From the NCBI RefSeq assembly GCF_002283555.1, contig NZ_MVOI01000015.1:1-64000 (forward strand): a stretch of DNA of 64,000 bases. Direction: 5' to 3'. The DNA comes from Rubrivirga sp. SAORIC476. Its GTDB lineage: Bacteria; Bacteroidota; Rhodothermia; Rhodothermales; Rubricoccaceae. This document shows positions 8,935 through 17,149 of the stretch, piece after piece. The notes beneath the pieces were generated by a model. The model was not told where the DNA came from. It ran no database searches and saw only the letters and a program-made list of their open reading frames with translations. Every line of letters starts with the position of its first letter. Position 1 is the stretch's first letter. The translations under genes were made by a program, and so were the position numbers.

Positions 8935-8942
8935 TACCTTCG
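8935..8942 (+). promoter_or_regulatory. Candidate promoter element for the CDP-alcohol transferase gene
   Basis: TACCTTCG lies 14 bases before the GTG at 8957. The same octamer occurs upstream of lipA, and TAGCTTCG occurs upstream of valS and the tRNA operon. The transcript leader would be very short. Confidence 0.35.
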
Positions 8943-8956
8943 CGTCTCCCTCCGAC

Positions 8957-9739
8957 GTGCCCGACGTGCCCTCCCCTTCCCCGACCGTTCTCGAAGAGCC
9001 CGCTCCGGTGGCCCCCCCTCCGGCGCCGAAGCGGCGCGTCAACGACATCCTGCTGGGTCGCTTCGAGCGCTGGGCGCTGCCGCGCATGGCCGCCCGGCTG
9101 CCGGACTGGATGACGCCGGACGGGCTGACGAGCATCGCCATCGTGGGGTCGTTCCTGTCAGCCGTCGCCTACGGTCTGGCTGGCTCGAACCCCGTCTGGC
9201 TCCATGTCGCGTCGCTGGGTCTCGTGATCCACTGGTGGGGTGACAGCCTCGACGGCACGCTGGCCCGCGTTCGCCAGATCCGTCGCGAGAAGTACGGCTT
9301 CTTCGTCGACCACCAGGCGGACGCCATCTCGACGGTCGCCCTGTGCGTGGGCCTCGGGGCCGGTGGGCTCCTGAAGATGGAGATCGCCCTGGCCGTCTGC
9401 GTGGGCGTGCTCATGCTGATGTTGCTCGTCAACATGGTGACGATCGCGCGGGACGTATTCAAAATCTCGTTCGGCCTCCTCGGGCCGACCGAGCTCCGGC
9501 TGATCGCCATCGGCTTCAACACGCTTGCGTGGGCCGCCGGTCCGCGCGAGTGGGCCGCCTTCGGCACCACCTGGACGCTCTTCGACGCACTCGGTGTTCT
9601 CAGCGTCGTCCTGCTGGCGGTCGTATACCTCGTCGGCCTCGTGCGTGAGACGCGCCTGATCGGCCGCCTCGACCCGACGCCCGAGGCAGGGCAGGACGGC
9701 ATTCCCTACGACCCGACCGGGCAGGAGCGGACCGACTGA
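8957..9739 (+). CDS. CDP-alcohol phosphatidyltransferase family membrane protein
   Basis: A 260-residue integral membrane enzyme that would exchange CMP on a CDP-alcohol for a second alcohol in phospholipid synthesis. The signature is complete: WGDSLDGTLARVRQ followed by YGFFVDHQADA, giving the D-x2-DG-x2-AR-xn-G-x3-D-x3-D pattern (about residues 94-124). About five to six hydrophobic segments follow a Pro-rich N-terminal tail of about 28 residues. The acceptor alcohol cannot be told from sequence. Start is GTG 8957; a GTG nine bases later would also serve. It converges on the MOSC gene. Confidence 0.85.
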   Translation: MPDVPSPSPTVLEEPAPVAPPPAPKRRVNDILLGRFERWALPRMAARLPDWMTPDGLTSIAIVGSFLSAVAYGLAGSNPVWLHVASLGLVIHWWGDSLDGTLARVRQIRREKYGFFVDHQADAISTVALCVGLGAGGLLKMEIALAVCVGVLMLMLLVNMVTIARDVFKISFGLLGPTELRLIAIGFNTLAWAAGPREWAAFGTTWTLFDALGVLSVVLLAVVYLVGLVRETRLIGRLDPTPEAGQDGIPYDPTGQERTD

Positions 9740-9761
9740 ATCGTGCCGCCGCCGGCGCCTC

Positions 9762-10241
9762 TCAAACGGATGAGTCCACGCCGCTCTCCACGACGGAGAC
9801 CGCATCCCCCGGACGGACGATGCCTTCGGTCAGCACGCGAGCGTACCAGCGGGTCTCGTCGGGCGCTCGGTCCGGCTTGATGCGCTTGAACGCCCGGTCT
9901 GCGAAGAACGCCGCGATGGTATTGCAGGGCTCGACGCGCTGGGTCAACTGGAGCCGCGCCTCTCCCACGTCCAGCACATCGCCGACCTCCAGTGCCGGCC
10001 AGTCGAGCCCCGATACGGTCAGGTTCTCGCCGATGGCGCCCGGGAAGATCGGGTGCCCCTCCGCTTGAAGCGCCTGGATCAGTTCCAGCGAGAACAGGCA
10101 GACGGCCCGCTCGGGGCCTCCATGCACCTTCGGGTGGTTGACGCTGTCGCCGCTCAGCCCCTCGCGGCCGACATGAGCTTCGGCTACGGCGAGCTTCGGG
10201 ACCCCACCGGGAGACGTGTTGACCTGGAGGACAGTGGGCAT
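9762..10241 (-). CDS. MOSC-domain protein
   Basis: A 159-residue protein made of a single MOSC (molybdenum cofactor sulfurase C-terminal) domain, a sulfur-carrier/Moco-associated fold also found in YiiM. Visible features are NHPKVHGGPERAVCLFS, FPGAIGENLTVSGLDWPALEVGD and the conserved Cys in QRVEPCNTI. Length matches small single-domain MOSC proteins. ATG 10241 gives the expected MPTVLQVNTSPGGVPK start; it directly follows a heptamer tandem repeat through which the frame stays open. The substrate is unknown. Confidence 0.87.
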   Translation of the reverse strand: MPTVLQVNTSPGGVPKLAVAEAHVGREGLSGDSVNHPKVHGGPERAVCLFSLELIQALQAEGHPIFPGAIGENLTVSGLDWPALEVGDVLDVGEARLQLTQRVEPCNTIAAFFADRAFKRIKPDRAPDETRWYARVLTEGIVRPGDAVSVVESGVDSSV

Positions 10242-10243
10242 GG

Positions 10244-10285
10244 AGGCGTGAGGCGTGAGGCGTGAGGCGTGAGGCGTGAGGCGAA
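10244..10285. repeat. Heptamer tandem repeat next to the MOSC start codon
   Basis: Five perfect copies of AGGCGTG run from 10244 to 10278, followed by a decayed copy AGGCGAA. Read on the coding (minus) strand this is a CACGCCT array ending two bases before the ATG at 10241, where a ribosome binding site would be expected. The unit length is not a multiple of three. Confidence 0.95.
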
Positions 10286-10319
10286 GATGCCCACCTCGGC
10301 ACGCGCGCGCCACCTCAGA

Positions 10320-11141
10320 CTACCGCGCCCGGTTGACCGTCCAGTCGTAGGCGAATGTCACCGTCCGGTCCCTCCGGAGTTGGGCGGCCGTCTTGCCCGC
10401 CAGCCGCGACCGGAGCGACGACGCCCGCGAGGCGGGCATGGCGGCGAGCAGCACATCCCCGACGGGCCGAGCGGCCTCGAAGTCGTCTGCGAACCAGTCG
10501 AACAGGGACGACAGCACGAGTCGGCGGCCGTCAAGGCGAGCAGCGCGGGCCGACCCGGCGAACGCACGGAAGCGGGCGTCGAGGTCGGCGTCGAGCGACG
10601 AGGCGCGAAAGGCGCGACCAGCGAGCGGCGGGCACGAGACCGCGGCGCAGTTCAGCGCGGCGTGGATGCGGTAGTCGACCCGGCTCGGCCGCAGGCGCCC
10701 CAGCGCGGCCGGGACCGCGGCCCCATTCACCCGCGACTGCCGGCGCAGGACGCCATGCTCCAACTGGTCGAGCGTCATCCGCAAGCCTGCGACCGCGACC
10801 GGCTGCCGGAAGAACGCCCCGAAGAGATCCTGCCGTTCGAGGTTCGTCGCCCGCGGCGAGGCGAGGACGCGCGCCAGCACGTGGGCGTTGTAGGCGTTGA
10901 CCAGGAACGCCGTCTTCTGAGCGTCCGAGCGGAGCGCGGCGGGGTCCTGCGAGGCGACGGCTGCCAGCGCCGCGTCGAGGTCGGCACGATGGAGCGACGC
11001 GAGGCGAGCGTAGTCCACTCGCCCATCGGACTGGACGACGCCTGCGAGGACGCGCGTCAGCGGCGCCTCGACAGACGCCTGGGACGCGGCCGCCCCGGAG
11101 AGCAGGAGGACGAGGACGGCAACGAGCGGGAAGCGGATCAT
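10320..11141 (-). CDS. Secreted DUF547 protein
   Basis: A 273-residue exported protein. A signal peptide (about 1-22, LVAVLVLLLSGAAASQA) precedes a DUF547 domain with its marks KTAFLVNAYNAHVL (about 85-98) and VDYRIHAALNCAAVSCPPL, which holds the conserved Cys pair. The family's function is unknown; some plant members are fused to TPR or leucine-zipper segments. It is third in the E1-DUF1573-DUF547 run, 30 bases downstream of the DUF1573 gene. Confidence 0.85.
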   Translation of the reverse strand: MIRFPLVAVLVLLLSGAAASQASVEAPLTRVLAGVVQSDGRVDYARLASLHRADLDAALAAVASQDPAALRSDAQKTAFLVNAYNAHVLARVLASPRATNLERQDLFGAFFRQPVAVAGLRMTLDQLEHGVLRRQSRVNGAAVPAALGRLRPSRVDYRIHAALNCAAVSCPPLAGRAFRASSLDADLDARFRAFAGSARAARLDGRRLVLSSLFDWFADDFEAARPVGDVLLAAMPASRASSLRSRLAGKTAAQLRRDRTVTFAYDWTVNRAR

Positions 11142-11171
11142 GCCCCTCGAACGCGCCCGAGGCGCGCGGTC

Positions 11172-11915
11172 TTACTCGCTGTCCGGAAGCGTCCGGGCGG
11201 GTCCTACGCGGCCGACCATGCGGACCCGCTTGACGGGCTCGTCTGCGTCGGTGGTGTGCAGGACGATCTCGACCGAGACCGCGCCATCCACGGCGAGCGC
11301 GGCGGGGTCGGCGATGGAGACGAACAGGCCGCCGAGATGATCGGGAAAGAACGGACGCGGCGGCGCCGCCACCTCCACGCCCTCGGGCGCCTCGACGCGC
11401 TCGATGCGCACGGGCCGGTCTCCCGCGTTGGCGAACTGGAATGCCGCCTGGAGCGGCTCGCCGAGTGGCGCCTCTCCCCCATCCGCCTCCAGATGATCGA
11501 ACGCGAGCGACCCGATGCGCTCCCCGATGTCGGCCAGCGCAGGGCGGACGACGCCGGTGATGCGGAGCGTCACCGCCGACGGCTCGGCGCCCTCCGCCAC
11601 CACGGAAACCGTCTTCTCGAAGTCGCCCGGCCGGCCGTCGGGGTCGTACACGACGCGTACCTCACCCGTTGCGCCCGGCGCGACGGCCTCGCTCGTCCAA
11701 TCCGGCGTGGTGCAACCGCAGGCGGCGTGGACCTCCGTCAGTTGCAGCGGCGCGTCGCCCGCGTTCGTGAAGTGGAACGTGTGGTCCGCCGGTCCGTCGG
11801 CCTCGGCGATGGCGCCGAAGTCGTGGACGGGCGCCTCGAACACGAGCCGCGCCTGCGCCTGGCTGGGGAGCGAGGCGAGGACGGCGAGAAACAGCAGAAG
11901 AGGAATGCGAGTCAT
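11172..11915 (-). CDS. Secreted DUF1573 protein
   Basis: A 247-residue exported protein. After a signal peptide (about 1-22) comes a DUF1573 Ig-like (HYDIN/ASPM type) domain: PVHDFGAIAEADGPADHTFHFTNAGDAPLQL, and the diagnostic VHAACGCTTPDW Cys pair. A second, more degenerate copy of the fold occupies about 130-240. ATG 11915 lies three bases after the E1 stop, so it is probably translationally coupled to E1, although no metabolic link is evident. A periplasmic or surface location is expected. Confidence 0.85.
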   Translation of the reverse strand: MTRIPLLLFLAVLASLPSQAQARLVFEAPVHDFGAIAEADGPADHTFHFTNAGDAPLQLTEVHAACGCTTPDWTSEAVAPGATGEVRVVYDPDGRPGDFEKTVSVVAEGAEPSAVTLRITGVVRPALADIGERIGSLAFDHLEADGGEAPLGEPLQAAFQFANAGDRPVRIERVEAPEGVEVAAPPRPFFPDHLGGLFVSIADPAALAVDGAVSVEIVLHTTDADEPVKRVRMVGRVGPARTLPDSE

Positions 11916-11918
11916 CGG

Positions 11919-14900
11919 TCAGTACGCGAGGAGATCGCGGGCGGCGGCGAGCACGTCGTCGTCCTGTGGGAGGACGGCCTTCTCCAGCGCGTCGGCGTAG
12001 GGGATGGACGAGAACGCCCCGGCGACCCGCTTGACCGGGGCATCGAGGTGGCCGAAGGCCGCGTCGGAGACCTGGGCGGCCACCTCGGCGCCGAAGCCCA
12101 TGAACTCGTGATCCTCGTAGGCGACGAGCACGCGGCCCGTCTTGCGCGCCGACGCGAGCACGGTCTCGCGGTCGAACGGCAGGATCGAGCGCACGTCGAC
12201 GACCTCGACCGACACGCCCTCCTTCTCCAGCGCCTTGGCCACGTTGAGCGCCTTGTACACGATGGCGCCCCACGTCACGATGGTCAGGTCGGTGCCCTCG
12301 CGGGCGACCACCGCCTTGCCTAGCGGCACGAGGTACTCGGCGTGCGGCTCGGGGCGCCGCGCCGGACCCTGGCGGTAGAGCGCCTTGTGCTCCAGGAAAA
12401 TGACCGGGTCCTGCCCGCGGATGGCCGTCTTCAATAGACCCTTCGCGTCGGCCGCGTTGGACGGCATCACGACATGGAGACCGGGCCAGTGGCTGAACAT
12501 CGCCTCGACGTTCTGGCTGTGGCACAGGCCGCCGTGGATGTAGCCACCGCACGGCACGCGGAGGACCATCGGGTTGGCCCACGTCCCGTTGGAGCGGTAG
12601 CGCATCGACGCGACCTGGTTCCGGAGCGGCTGCATGCCGGGCCAGATGTAGTCGGCGAACTGGATCTCCACGACAGGCATGTAACCGGACGCGGCCAGTC
12701 CGACAGCGCTCCCGATCACGGAGTGCTCGGCGAGCGGGCTGTTGAAGCAGCGGTGCCGACCGTGCTTCTCGGTGAGTCCGCGCGTGGCAGTGAACACGCC
12801 ACCCTTGCCGCCTCCCACGTCCTCGCCGTAAACGAGAACCCGCTCGTCGCGGGCCATTTCCTCGTCGAGCGCGTGGTTGATGGCGTCCACCATCACGATC
12901 AGGTCGCCGGTCTCACCGTCGACCTCGTACTGCCGCTCGTCCGGCCCCTCGTAGTACACGTGACGGAGGGCGTCCGACGGGTCCGGGTCAGGCTCGGCCT
13001 CGACGGCTCGCGCCAGGCGGTCGATCTCGGCCGCGATGTCCACCTGCATCGCCTCGATCTCGTCCTCGGTGAGGATGCCCGCCTCGACGAGGCGCGCGGC
13101 GAGGCGCGGGATCGGGTCGCGGGCGGCGTCGGCCTCGATGGCCTCGGCCTCGCGGTATTTGCGGTGGTCGTCCGACGACGAGTGCGGCAGCAGGCGGACG
13201 AGGTCGGCATGGAGCGCGACCGGCCCGTGCCCGGCGCGGATGTGGTCCATCGCGGCACGCGCCGCCGCGACCGACTGGAAGAAGTCGGTGCCGTCGTACC
13301 GGATCCGCTGGAGCCCGGCGTAGCCGCCGAGGAGGTGCCAGATCGAGCCGCCCGCGGTCTGCTCATCCACCGGGACCGAGATCGCGAACTTGTTGTCCTG
13401 CACGTGGAAGAGCACCGGCAGCGCCTCACGCGCGGCCCAGTTGAGTGCCTCGTGGAAAGCGCCCTGGCTCGTGGAGCCCTCGCCACCAGAGACGTAGACC
13501 GCGCGGCTCGACGCACCGTCCGACACCGCCTCGGCATCCTCGCGCTTGACGCCCAGCGCGAAGCCGACCGCGGGCACGTACTGTGCGGCCACCGACGACG
13601 ACGTGGACAGGATGTTGAGATCGCGGTGCCCGAAGTGCTCAGGCATCTGGCGCCCGCCGCCGAACACGTCGGCCGCCTTGCCGAAGTGGGCGCGGAGCAC
13701 CTCCGTCGGCGTCACGCCGACCGTGAGCGCCGTGGCGAGGTCGCGGTAGTAGAAGCAGAACCAGTCCTTGCCGCCCTCGAAGTGACGCGCGACGGCGATC
13801 TGGCTCGCCTCGTGCCCGGCGGACCCGATGTGGAAGAAGCCCTTCCCCTGCTTCAGCAGGGTCAGCATCTTCTGGTCGAGACGCCGCGAGACCATCATCG
13901 TGCGGAGAGCCTGGCGCAGTTCCTCAGGCTCAAAGTCCTCCGGGCCGAGGGTCGGGACTTCCAGGGTGCCCTCGGGGCTCCCGAGGCCAGGCGCGTCGGC
14001 CTTCTCTGCGTCAGCCTGAGCCTCGAACGCGTCGTCGACGGCGTCGGTGGTCGCTGCGGTCTCTTCGGTCTCGGCGGTCGCTTGAATCACAGGAGGGTGG
14101 GTCGTCGGTGTGGCCACGCCCGCCTCGGCGGTCGGCAGCTCCACCGCATTCGGTTCGGCGTCGGGGAGGGCCACGTCGGCGTCGGGCATCGTCTCCACCG
14201 ACGTGGCGGGAAGGAAGGTCGGGATGTCACTGTCGAGCGCCTCCTGCTCGGCCGCGGTCGCGTCCGTTGGCAACACCTCAGACGCCGAGGCGTCCGGGGT
14301 GGCGCTCGTGGCTTCGGTCATCGTGAACGCGTCGAAAGAGAGCGCCTCCGAAGCGATGGGCTCGCCGACGGAAGGCTCCGCTCCGGAGTCCTTCGGCAGG
14401 GTCGCGCCCTCTCCGAGGCCGTCGAATCCGGCGGCGGGCAGGGCATCGGCGTCCTGCAGGCCGGTGAAGGCGTCGTCGGAGTCTGCCTGGGCGAAGTCGC
14501 CCTCAGCCACCGTCCAGTCCGTGTCGAGGGCCTGAGCGGACGCCGGCGCGTCTTCAGCCTCAGCATCGGGAGCCGACGAGCCCGTCTCCGACACCGCGTC
14601 GACAGGAAGCGCTTCCAGGTTCTCGCTCATCATCGGCGCGGCGGCGTCCAGGTCACCGGGGACCGGCTCGGGCACATCGCCGGCAGCCCAGACGAAGGCC
14701 GGAGTCTCCGCCTCGGGCGTGGGCACGTCGGACACGAACTCGGACGCATCGGCGCGGACGAGCGCGTCGAGGGCATCGTCGTCGACACCACCGGTGCCGA
14801 ACGACTCCGGGGCGAGGTCATGGGCGCGCGCACTGCCGTCGCCGGGCTCGTCCCCCGAACGGGGCACGTCATCCTCGGGGCTCAGGAACGTCCGCATCGA

Positions 14901-14945
14901 GAAGCGCGAGCGGGAGTCGTCGGGGCGGCGGTCGTCGGAGGCCAT
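11919..14945 (-). CDS. 2-oxoacid dehydrogenase E1, alpha-beta fusion with long acidic N-terminal extension
   Basis: Thiamine-diphosphate-dependent decarboxylase (E1) of a lipoate-using 2-oxoacid dehydrogenase complex, most like the branched-chain/2-oxoisovalerate type. Of 1008 residues, about 336-665 are the E1 alpha half (GKGFFHIGSAGHEASQIA, FYYRDLATALTVG, TPP motif GGEGSTSQGAFHEALNWAA) and about 680-1005 the beta half (VYGEDVGGGKGGVF, FNSPLAEHSVIGSAVG, EIQFADYIWPGMQ). Fusion of the two chains is known in Bacteroidota relatives. The first about 330 residues are low-complexity, rich in Ala, Asp, Glu, Pro and Thr, and look disordered. ATG 14945 is the first start after the divergent promoter region. 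lipA at 35955 could supply lipoate for the complex. Confidence 0.92.
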   Translation of the reverse strand: MASDDRRPDDSRSRFSMRTFLSPEDDVPRSGDEPGDGSARAHDLAPESFGTGGVDDDALDALVRADASEFVSDVPTPEAETPAFVWAAGDVPEPVPGDLDAAAPMMSENLEALPVDAVSETGSSAPDAEAEDAPASAQALDTDWTVAEGDFAQADSDDAFTGLQDADALPAAGFDGLGEGATLPKDSGAEPSVGEPIASEALSFDAFTMTEATSATPDASASEVLPTDATAAEQEALDSDIPTFLPATSVETMPDADVALPDAEPNAVELPTAEAGVATPTTHPPVIQATAETEETAATTDAVDDAFEAQADAEKADAPGLGSPEGTLEVPTLGPEDFEPEELRQALRTMMVSRRLDQKMLTLLKQGKGFFHIGSAGHEASQIAVARHFEGGKDWFCFYYRDLATALTVGVTPTEVLRAHFGKAADVFGGGRQMPEHFGHRDLNILSTSSSVAAQYVPAVGFALGVKREDAEAVSDGASSRAVYVSGGEGSTSQGAFHEALNWAAREALPVLFHVQDNKFAISVPVDEQTAGGSIWHLLGGYAGLQRIRYDGTDFFQSVAAARAAMDHIRAGHGPVALHADLVRLLPHSSSDDHRKYREAEAIEADAARDPIPRLAARLVEAGILTEDEIEAMQVDIAAEIDRLARAVEAEPDPDPSDALRHVYYEGPDERQYEVDGETGDLIVMVDAINHALDEEMARDERVLVYGEDVGGGKGGVFTATRGLTEKHGRHRCFNSPLAEHSVIGSAVGLAASGYMPVVEIQFADYIWPGMQPLRNQVASMRYRSNGTWANPMVLRVPCGGYIHGGLCHSQNVEAMFSHWPGLHVVMPSNAADAKGLLKTAIRGQDPVIFLEHKALYRQGPARRPEPHAEYLVPLGKAVVAREGTDLTIVTWGAIVYKALNVAKALEKEGVSVEVVDVRSILPFDRETVLASARKTGRVLVAYEDHEFMGFGAEVAAQVSDAAFGHLDAPVKRVAGAFSSIPYADALEKAVLPQDDDVLAAARDLLAY

Positions 14946-15012
14946 GATGGAGCAGGAAGGGACAAAAAGAAGTGTGCGACGCGCAGCCTCGGACAGGGGG
15001 CAACGGACGCCG

Positions 15013-15020
15013 GAAAGATA
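15013..15020 (-). promoter_or_regulatory. Candidate promoter element for the E1 gene
   Basis: On the minus strand TATCTTTC matches TAnnTTTG in seven of eight positions and lies about 67 bases before the ATG at 14945. A similar TATCTTCC sits at 35809-35816 before the lysine transaminase gene. No clear upstream element. Confidence 0.3.
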
Positions 15021-15127
15021 CGAGGCGCTGCAACGCGTCCCGGCCGGGTCCGGTGCCCCGCGCCTCACGAAACCCCGCTGTGCCATGCCGAAACGGGCCT
15101 CCATTCGGAATTGACACCTACGCCCCC

Positions 15128-15135
15128 TAGATTGC
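15128..15135 (+). promoter_or_regulatory. Candidate promoter element for the 15159 gene
   Basis: TAGATTGC lies 23 bases before the ATG at 15159 in the divergent region shared with E1. A TTGACA at 15111-15116 is only 11 bases upstream, too close to be its partner. Confidence 0.35.
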
Positions 15136-15158
15136 GGCCTCCTCGTCCCCCCACCGAG

Positions 15159-15740
15159 ATGCCTGCTGCCCGATGGCTGACCGCCGTGCTGGCGGTCCTG
15201 TTCGTGGTGCCCGTCGCCGGCGCCCAGCCCCTGCGCCTGAGCGCGAGCAGCCCCCGCGTGCTGTTCAGCGTCTCAGACTCGGTCAAGACCGACCGCGGCG
15301 TCCGCGAGCGCGTCACGCGGACGGTGACCTACGACCCCGTCGCGGGCACGACGACCGACCGCACCACGGGCACGGACGGGCACGTCTTTCGAGAGTCGGT
15401 TCGGATGTCGTCCGTGATCGCCCCGACGCCCGACGAGGCCGAGGCCGCGCGCACGCTCACGGCCTCGCACTCGGACATCGCGCCCCTGATCGCTGGTGCA
15501 CGCGGGACGGTCCACGTCGAGGGCGGCTTCCCGCTCGTCCGCGAGGACGGCCACCCGTGCGGCCCCGGCGGGCGCTGCGTGTTGATGGATGTGTTCGAGA
15601 CGACCCCCGGCCGGCCCGCGGAGCGTCTTCGCTACGTGATCGTCGACCTCCGCACGCTCCGCGTCCTCGACGCCGATGCCGACCCCGAGGCGGACACCAA
15701 CCTCGCCCACCCGGCTGCGCGTCGGCAGTCCCGCTTGTAG
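15159..15740 (+). CDS. Secreted protein of unknown function
   Basis: A 193-residue protein with a signal peptide (about 1-22, WLTAVLAVLFVVPVAGAQ) and an otherwise polar mature part. I recognise no family. It has two Cys in EDGHPCGPGGRCVLMDV (about 128-144), possibly a disulphide, and many Thr/Asp residues. It is followed two bases later by the copper-amine-oxidase-like gene, so the pair is probably cotranscribed. No sorting domain is present. Confidence 0.65.
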   Translation: MPAARWLTAVLAVLFVVPVAGAQPLRLSASSPRVLFSVSDSVKTDRGVRERVTRTVTYDPVAGTTTDRTTGTDGHVFRESVRMSSVIAPTPDEAEAARTLTASHSDIAPLIAGARGTVHVEGGFPLVREDGHPCGPGGRCVLMDVFETTPGRPAERLRYVIVDLRTLRVLDADADPEADTNLAHPAARRQSRL

Positions 15741-15742
15741 CC

Positions 15743-17149
15743 ATGTTCCGACACTCCCGCATCGGGCCGGTCGCCCTGCTCGGCCTCGGCCTGCTCCTGG
15801 CCCCGGCCGCCCTCGCCCAGATCGAGTTGACGGAGGGCACGTGCCAGACCAGCAGCCGGTATTTCGAAGGGCCCCCGGAGCCGACCGTCCCCAACGGCCA
15901 CATCGCCTGGCCGGCGGACGCTCCACTCTGGGAGTTCGACCTGTACCGCCCCGCCAACCGGACCTCGCTCAACGGCGGCGGGCTCGAACTCCGCGACGTG
16001 TTTTACCGGGGGCGGCTCGTGTTCGCGCGGGCGAGCGTGCCCGTCCTCAACGTCGAGTACGACGAGGGCGGCTGCGGCTGCTTCCGCGACTGGCAGGACG
16101 AAGAAGCCCTCATCGACGTAGGCGCCGACGCCGTGCTGACGCTCCCCTGCCTCGCCCAGGCTCAGCCGGGCGCGGTGCAGACGGCGTGCGAGGCCAACGG
16201 TCCCGCCAACCCGACCCCCGGAGGCGACGTGGGCGACTTCACGGGCGTCTCGGTCGAGGACTACGGCGACGAGCTGGTGCTGACCGCCCACATGCAGGCC
16301 GGCTGGTACCGGTACCGGATGAAGTGGCACCTCTATGCCGACGGCCGCATCTGGCCCGAGTTCTCGTTCGCCGCCGCGGACGCGATCTGCACCCAGACCG
16401 GTCACCGCCACCACGCCTACTGGCGCTTCGACTTCGACCTCGACGGGACGCCGGACAACGATGTCATTCGGGAGCACCCGACACCGGGCAGCACCGGGCT
16501 CCGCTTCACGACCGAGGCCTCGCGGCTCCTCGCGGGCGCCGCGGACCCGACCTACTTCAGCATCGTCGACGCCGACACAGGCATCGGGTATGAGATCCAC
16601 CCTGGCGAGGAGGACCGGCGCCTCCCGGCAGACGTGTTTTCCAAGACCGACGTGCTCGTCCTCCGCTACAAGATGGACGAGATCGACGACGGCCAGACCG
16701 TCTCGACCGGGTGCGCCTTCGAGTTCGAACCGTTCGTGGACGCAGAGTCCATCGAGAACGAGGACACGGTCTTCTGGATTCGGTCGGGCGCGCTGCACAG
16801 CGAGGGCCAGCCGTATGAGTGCGACATCGTCGGCCCGATGCTGAGACCCATCGGGTTCAACGTGTCGACCGTGCCGGGTGTCGTCGGGGTCGAGTTCGAG
16901 TCGGCGCGGCCAAACCCGTTCCAGGGTGCCACGACGAGCCGCTTCCGGGTCGAGACCACGCAGCCGGTCCGAGCCGAGCTGTACGATCTCGCAGGTCGGC
17001 GCGTGCAGATCCTGTTCGACGGCATCGCGCCGCGCGGCGAGTGGCAGACGATCCGCATCGATGGCCGTGAGTTGCCCGCAGGCACGTACGTCGTCCGCCT
17101 TCGCGGCGAGACCGCCCGGGGGACGACACGCGTCGTGCTGGTGCGCTAG
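15743..17149 (+). CDS. Secreted copper-amine-oxidase-like protein with T9SS sorting domain
   Basis: A 468-residue exported protein: signal peptide (1-25), a central domain (about 60-290), and a C-terminal T9SS type A sorting domain (about 390-468: ARPNPFQGATTSRF, LYDLAGRRVQ, LPAGTYVVRL). The centre resembles the copper amine oxidase catalytic domain: a GCGC Cys cluster near 110, MQAGWYRYRMKWHLYADG (about 184-201) where the family has its N-Y-D/E cofactor tyrosine, and GHRHHAYWRFDFDLDG (about 220-235) matching the copper-binding H-x-H. The cofactor motif reads W-Y-R (Tyr189), so activity is uncertain. It sits between a secreted protein and lhgO. Confidence 0.65.
   Translation: MFRHSRIGPVALLGLGLLLAPAALAQIELTEGTCQTSSRYFEGPPEPTVPNGHIAWPADAPLWEFDLYRPANRTSLNGGGLELRDVFYRGRLVFARASVPVLNVEYDEGGCGCFRDWQDEEALIDVGADAVLTLPCLAQAQPGAVQTACEANGPANPTPGGDVGDFTGVSVEDYGDELVLTAHMQAGWYRYRMKWHLYADGRIWPEFSFAAADAICTQTGHRHHAYWRFDFDLDGTPDNDVIREHPTPGSTGLRFTTEASRLLAGAADPTYFSIVDADTGIGYEIHPGEEDRRLPADVFSKTDVLVLRYKMDEIDDGQTVSTGCAFEFEPFVDAESIENEDTVFWIRSGALHSEGQPYECDIVGPMLRPIGFNVSTVPGVVGVEFESARPNPFQGATTSRFRVETTQPVRAELYDLAGRRVQILFDGIAPRGEWQTIRIDGRELPAGTYVVRLRGETARGTTRVVLVR

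Noticed and set aside
15111-15116. TTGACA as a -35 box for the 15159 gene
   Set aside because: It is only 11 bases from TAGATT, too close for a sigma-70-type promoter, and no other -10 hexamer lies at 17 bases.
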